This document shows positions 34,939-38,685 of a stretch of 38,685 bases of DNA, piece by piece. Position 1 is the first letter of the stretch. Every line of letters begins with the position of its first letter. A program made the translations under genes and the position numbers. Origin of the DNA: an uncultured Planctomycetota bacterium (GTDB lineage: Bacteria > Planctomycetota > UBA1135 > GCA-002686595); contig CAITGX010000152.1 in NCBI GenBank assembly GCA_903892045.1, positions 1 to 38,685 of the forward strand, read 5' to 3'. The notes below the pieces were generated by a model. It had not been told where the DNA came from and did not search any database. It saw only the letters and a list, made by a program, of their open reading frames with translations.

Positions 34939-36623
34939 GTCCGCTCGGCCCCGGACAGGGCGCCGGACGGCGTCCCCTCGGCCAGATCCTGAAAGCGCGC
35001 GGCGTCGTGCGCGAGGGGCAGATCCAGGAAGCGCTCGCGGAGCAGCGCAAGACCGGCGGCCTGATCGGGCAGATCCTCGTCGAGCTCGGCCACGCCAAGT
35101 CGAGCGACATCGCGCTCGCGCTCGCCGAGCAGGCGGGCATGGAGATCGTCGACCTGTCGAAGGGCGTGCCGGAGAAGGCCGCGCTCGCGCTCGTCGACGG
35201 CGACACGGCGCACGCCTACGGCGTCCTGCCGCTCGCGGTGCAGGGGCGCACGCTGACGGTCGCGATCGGCGATCCGCTCAACACCGCGGTGCTCGAGGAC
35301 CTGCGCTTCCAGACGGGGCTCGACGTCAAGGGCGTGATCGGCGACGCAGAGCTCCTGCGCAGCCGCATCCGCGAGCAGTACGGCGAGCAGGGCTCGATCT
35401 CCGACGCGATCGCGGCCGCCTCGAAGGCCGCCTCGAGCTCCGATGCCGCTGCCGCGGCCGCGAGCATGCCCGTGGTGCGCCTCCTGAACTCGATCCTGCA
35501 CCGCGCGATCCGCGACCGCGCGAGCGACATCCACTTCGAGGTCTACGACGGCGACTTCCGCATCCGCTACCGCGTCGACGGCGCGCTGTACGAGGTCGAG
35601 GCGCCGCCCCAGCACCTCGCCGTGCCGCTCGTCGCGCGCATCAAGGTCATGAGCGACCTCGACATCGCCGAGACGCGCATGCCGCAGGACGGTCGCATCG
35701 AGCTCTCGATCGACGGCCGGCCGGTGGACCTGCGCGTGGCGACGCTGCCGGGCATCGCGGGCGAGGGCTGCGTGCTGCGCGTGCTCGACCGCTCGGCGGT
35801 GCAGCTCGATCTCTCCGTCCTCGGCATGAACAAGGACGAGGAGGACCTGCTGCGCCGGCTCGTCGCGCTCCCGCACGGCATCGTGCTGATCACGGGTCCC
35901 ACGGGCTCGGGCAAGACGACCACGCTGTACGCGATGCTGCAGGAGGCCAACGAGCCCGGCACGAAGATCATCACGGCCGAGGACCCGGTCGAGTACGACA
36001 TCGACGGCATCGTGCAGGTGCCGGTGAACGACGAGATCGGCGTGACCTACGCGAAGGTGCTGCGCACCATGCTGCGCCAGGACCCCGACAAGATCCTCGT
36101 CGGCGAGATCCGCGACGCCGAGACCGCGCAGACGGCGGTCGAGGCCTCGCTCACGGGCCACACGGTGCTCTCGACCCTGCACACCAACGACGCGCCGAGC
36201 GCGGTGACGCGCCTTGTCGACATCGGCGTCGAGACGTTCATGATCACGGCGACGCTCGAGGCGGTCATCGCCCAGCGCCTCGTGCGGCGCGTGTGTTCGA
36301 GCTGCAAGACGAGCTACCAGCCCGACGACGAGCTCTTGCGCGAGCTCGGTCCCGACGGCGAGGGCTTGCGCGGCGCGACGTTCTACTACGGGCGCGGCTG
36401 CGACCAGTGCCACCAGACGGGCTACCGCGGGCGCACCGGCCTGTACGAGGTCATGCTCATGAACGAGGAGCTGCGTCGCATCGTGCTCGCGGACGGCTCC
36501 ACGGCCGAGCTGCGCGCGGCGGCCATCCGCAACGGCATGCGCCCGCTGCGCCAGAGCGGGCTCGTCGCCGTGACCGAGGGCCGCACCACGATCGAGGAAG
36601 TGCTGCGCGAGACGTTCCTCTAG
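34935..36623 (+). CDS. pilB: Type IV pilus assembly ATPase, second copy (PilB/GspE family)
   Basis: Protein of 562 aa from a GTG overlapping the pilT stop. The N-terminal GspE/MshE-type domain spans about 12-150 (PLGQILKARGVV, GQILVELG). An Ala/Ser-rich linker (155-178) separates it from the ATPase core: DRASDIHFEVYDG (194-206), GPTGSGKTTTLYAML (321-335), TAEDPVEYDIDG, RQDPDKILVGEIRDAETAQT and TGHTVLSTLHTNDAPSAVTR. A canonical zinc site follows (VCSSCKTSY and GCDQCHQTGYRGR). All catalytic residues look canonical, unlike the first copy, so this is the better candidate for the main assembly motor. The N-terminal domain can bind c-di-GMP in some relatives; the motif here is incomplete and I cannot decide. 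Confidence 0.93.
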   Translation: MSPLGPGQGAGRRPLGQILKARGVVREGQIQEALAEQRKTGGLIGQILVELGHAKSSDIALALAEQAGMEIVDLSKGVPEKAALALVDGDTAHAYGVLPLAVQGRTLTVAIGDPLNTAVLEDLRFQTGLDVKGVIGDAELLRSRIREQYGEQGSISDAIAAASKAASSSDAAAAAASMPVVRLLNSILHRAIRDRASDIHFEVYDGDFRIRYRVDGALYEVEAPPQHLAVPLVARIKVMSDLDIAETRMPQDGRIELSIDGRPVDLRVATLPGIAGEGCVLRVLDRSAVQLDLSVLGMNKDEEDLLRRLVALPHGIVLITGPTGSGKTTTLYAMLQEANEPGTKIITAEDPVEYDIDGIVQVPVNDEIGVTYAKVLRTMLRQDPDKILVGEIRDAETAQTAVEASLTGHTVLSTLHTNDAPSAVTRLVDIGVETFMITATLEAVIAQRLVRRVCSSCKTSYQPDDELLRELGPDGEGLRGATFYYGRGCDQCHQTGYRGRTGLYEVMLMNEELRRIVLADGSTAELRAAAIRNGMRPLRQSGLVAVTEGRTTIEEVLRETFL

Positions 36624-36646
36624 GATCCCCCCGAAGACGATCGAAG

Positions 36647-37786
36647 ATGGCCAAGAGACTCCAACGCACCGCACCGGCGACCGCCCGCAGCGAGGGCGGC
36701 GATTCCAGCGCACCCGCGGCCGCGCGCAAGAGCGGCGGGCGCGTGCCCGCGCAGCTCGTGACCGAGTTCACGACCCAGCTCGCGACGCTCTCGGCGGCCG
36801 GCATCCCGATCGTCAAGGCGCTGACGATCCTCGAGGGCCAGACGCGGCCCGGGCCGTTCAAGAACGTGCTCGCGGCGCTGGTCGAGGACGTGTCCGCGGG
36901 CACGGCGCTCTCGGAAGCCATGGCGAAGCATCCGCAGTGCTTCGACACGCTGTACTCGTCGATGGTGAAGGCCGGCGAGGCCGGTGGCGTGCTCGACGCG
37001 ATCCTGAACCGCCTCGCGGCCTTCCGCGAGAAGGCGGCCACGATCCGCGCCAAGATCAAGGGCGCGCTGATCTATCCGGCGGTCGTCGCGGTGGTCGCGG
37101 TGGCGGTGGTGAGCGCGGTGATCGTGTTCGTGATCCCCAAGTTCGAGGAGATCTTCGACTCGTTCGGCGCCGAGCTGCCGTCGATCACGCGGCTCCTGCT
37201 CGACACCTCGCGCTTCACGATCAGCTACTGGTACGTCGTGTTCGGCGTGCCGTTCGCGCTCGTGATGGGGCACTTCGCGCTGATGCGCCGCGGCGGGCCG
37301 TACCGCTATCGCGTGCACAAGCTCCTGCTGCGCACGCCCGTGCTCGGGCAGGTGATCGCCAAGGCCAACATCGCGGGCTTCTCGCGCACCTTCGGCACCC
37401 TGATCGAGGCCGGCGTGCCGCACCTCGACGCGCTCTCGATCGTGCGCGACACGACCGGCAACGACGTGCTCGTCGAGGGCGTCGAGCAGATCCGCAAGGT
37501 GGTGCGCGAGGGCGAGGGCATCGCGCGCCCGATGGGCGAGAGCGGGGTGTTCGACGACCTCGTGGTCAACATGGTCGACGTCGGCGAGGCCACGGGCGAG
37601 CTCGACAAGATGCTGCTCAAGGTCGCCGACGCCTACGACATCGCGGTCGACCGGCGCATCGATGCCCTGTTCAAGGTGATCGAGCCGGCGCTCCTGATCG
37701 TGATGGCCGTGGTTGTGGGCTTCATCGTCGTGGCGCTGTTCATGCCGCTGATGACGATCATGAGCCAGCTTTCCGCGGGCGGCTGA
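36647..37786 (+). CDS. pilC: Type IV pilus inner-membrane platform protein PilC (GspF family)
   Basis: Protein of 379 aa with two T2SSF domains (about 41-163 and 244-366). Typical segments are FTTQLATLSAAGIPIVKALT, MVKAGEAGGVLDAILNRLA, then the membrane segment ALIYPAVVAVVAVAVVSAVI, and in the second half FSRTFGTLIEAGVPHLDAL, MVDVGEATGELDKMLLKVAD and the last membrane segment LLIVMAVVVGFIVVALFMPL. It is the inner-membrane platform on which PilB and PilT act. The N-terminal 35 residues are basic and Ala/Ser-rich, replacing the small cytoplasmic leader domain of other PilC proteins. It starts 23 bases after the second pilB-like gene. Confidence 0.94.
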   Translation: MAKRLQRTAPATARSEGGDSSAPAAARKSGGRVPAQLVTEFTTQLATLSAAGIPIVKALTILEGQTRPGPFKNVLAALVEDVSAGTALSEAMAKHPQCFDTLYSSMVKAGEAGGVLDAILNRLAAFREKAATIRAKIKGALIYPAVVAVVAVAVVSAVIVFVIPKFEEIFDSFGAELPSITRLLLDTSRFTISYWYVVFGVPFALVMGHFALMRRGGPYRYRVHKLLLRTPVLGQVIAKANIAGFSRTFGTLIEAGVPHLDALSIVRDTTGNDVLVEGVEQIRKVVREGEGIARPMGESGVFDDLVVNMVDVGEATGELDKMLLKVADAYDIAVDRRIDALFKVIEPALLIVMAVVVGFIVVALFMPLMTIMSQLSAGG

Positions 37787-37823
37787 GCGGCCGCCTTTGA
37801 CGCGCGCCCTCCGGGGCGCGAGC

Positions 37824-38685
37824 ATGGGACGCGTGGTGACGCTCTCCCTGCGCCAGCGCGTGCTGCTGTGGATCCTCGCGATCCACGCTGCTGCCTTCGG
37901 CGTCGAGTTCGCGCTGTTCGGGCGCAACCTCGCCCATACGAGCGAGCAGGAGTCGCTCGAGCTCGCGGGTGGGCTGGTGGGGAACCTGCGCTCGCAGATC
38001 CGGCCCGAGGGCGGGCTCAACGCGGCGCGCATCCTCGGCTGGGAGGAGTGGAGCCGCTTCGAGGACGCGCTGATCCTCGACGGCAACCTCGCGCTTGCCT
38101 CCGACGGCTCGGTGGTGCCGCAGGGCATCGCGCTCAATCCGCTCGGCTCGTCCCGGCGCGGGCCGGAGTTCGACGCCGCCACGGTCTACAGCAACATGTA
38201 CCTCGCGCAGCAGAGCGGTCGCGCCGTCGACGACGTCGCGGGCGGACGCGTGCTGCCGATCGACATGCCCGGCGGCGTGTGGGGGACCTGCTGGTATCGC
38301 ATCGACCGCGATCAGGGCCGCACGACGCGGCTCGTGCGCACCTTCCTGCTGCTGTTCGGTGTGACGACGCTCCTGATCGCGGCCACGCTGTACTTCGTGC
38401 TGCGCAGTGAGGTGCTCACGCCGGTCTCGCGGCTGACCGTCGCCGCGCGCCGCGTCGCCGCGGGCGATCTCGAGGCCAGCGTCGAGCCGCCGGCGCGCGA
38501 AGGCGAGTTGCGCGAGCTCGCGCAGGCCTTCAATGGCATGGTCGGCGAAGTGCGCGACTTCAACGCGCGGCTCGAGCGCGAGGTGCGCGACGCGACGGAG
38601 CAGGCGCGCGCGGCCGAGCAGGCCGCGATGACCGAGCGTCGGCTCGCTGCGACGGGCAAGCTCGCAGCCGGCGTGGCGCACGAGA
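37824..38685 (+). CDS. Membrane sensor histidine kinase, 5' part only
   Basis: The ATG at 37824 opens a frame to the right edge, giving 287 aa without a stop. First membrane segment about 12-32 (RVLLWILAIHAAAFGVEFAL), an extracytoplasmic sensor region of about 140 residues with no recognised fold, second membrane segment about 173-193 (TFLLLFGVTTLLIAATLYFV), then a HAMP linker (LTPVSRLTVAARRVAAGDLE, 198-217, to about 245). A helical stretch follows and the start of HisKA: ATGKLAAGVAHE, whose His 286 is the phosphoacceptor, one codon before the end. The ATPase domain lies outside the window. It follows pilC by 37 bases, in the place held by pilS in other bacteria, but its two-segment plus HAMP layout differs from six-segment PilS. 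Confidence 0.88.
   Translation, partial: MGRVVTLSLRQRVLLWILAIHAAAFGVEFALFGRNLAHTSEQESLELAGGLVGNLRSQIRPEGGLNAARILGWEEWSRFEDALILDGNLALASDGSVVPQGIALNPLGSSRRGPEFDAATVYSNMYLAQQSGRAVDDVAGGRVLPIDMPGGVWGTCWYRIDRDQGRTTRLVRTFLLLFGVTTLLIAATLYFVLRSEVLTPVSRLTVAARRVAAGDLEASVEPPAREGELRELAQAFNGMVGEVRDFNARLEREVRDATEQARAAEQAAMTERRLAATGKLAAGVAHE

Overview
The window is about 38.7 kb of very GC-rich bacterial chromosome, densely packed with house-keeping and metabolic genes. It most likely comes from a member of the Planctomycetota. The evidence is indirect: a secreted L-type lectin with a C-terminal Cys-rich module that I recall (unverified) from secreted proteins of the marine Saltatorellus/Engelhardtia-like planctomycetes, a DUF1573 protein, many GTG starts and few strong Shine-Dalgarno sites. 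I found 29 protein genes, two of them cut by the window edges. I see no tRNA, rRNA, IS element, prophage or CRISPR array, and no gene-free stretch above 300 bases.

Layout. 1-1564: tail of an S9 peptidase converging on the lectin gene. 1647-7578 (minus): a three-subunit molybdenum hydroxylase of the 4-hydroxybenzoyl-CoA reductase type (small, large, FAD subunits with overlapping stops and starts), preceded by an alkaline-phosphatase-superfamily 'sulfatase' with Thr in place of the formylglycine Cys/Ser. 7808-10774 (minus): RecQ helicase and a membrane/DUF393 fusion, divergent from a TPR protein. 11911-14759 (minus): sulfate activation, CysD and a CysN-CysC fusion. 15017-19275 (minus): radical SAM/SPASM enzyme, a secreted alpha/beta-hydrolase-like protein lacking its nucleophile, and a Ski2-like DEVH helicase.

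19448-25223 (plus): an 83-aa protein, an FtsQ-like protein, two coupled unknown membrane proteins, ribosomal proteins L13 and S9, a YebC-family protein, and a receiver plus contracted GGDEF-like protein. 25464-30455: an M28 peptidase converging on pyruvate phosphate dikinase, then a small secreted protein. 30709-32025: the DUF1573 protein. 32195-end (plus): a type IV pilus motor operon, pilB-like, pilT, second pilB-like, pilC, then a sensor histidine kinase cut just after its phosphoacceptor His. The order resembles the pilB-T-C-S-R-A clusters of Myxococcus and Geobacter.

Several strong hairpins mark transcript ends. Four proteins lack or have changed residues expected for catalysis in their families: the Thr-type phosphatase/sulfatase, the hydrolase with Arg for Ser, the contracted GGDEF, and the first PilB with an altered Walker B lead-in. 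No single obviously new multi-gene system stands out. The best leads are the lectin's C-terminal module, the Fe-S-containing reductase and the duplicated pilus ATPase operon.
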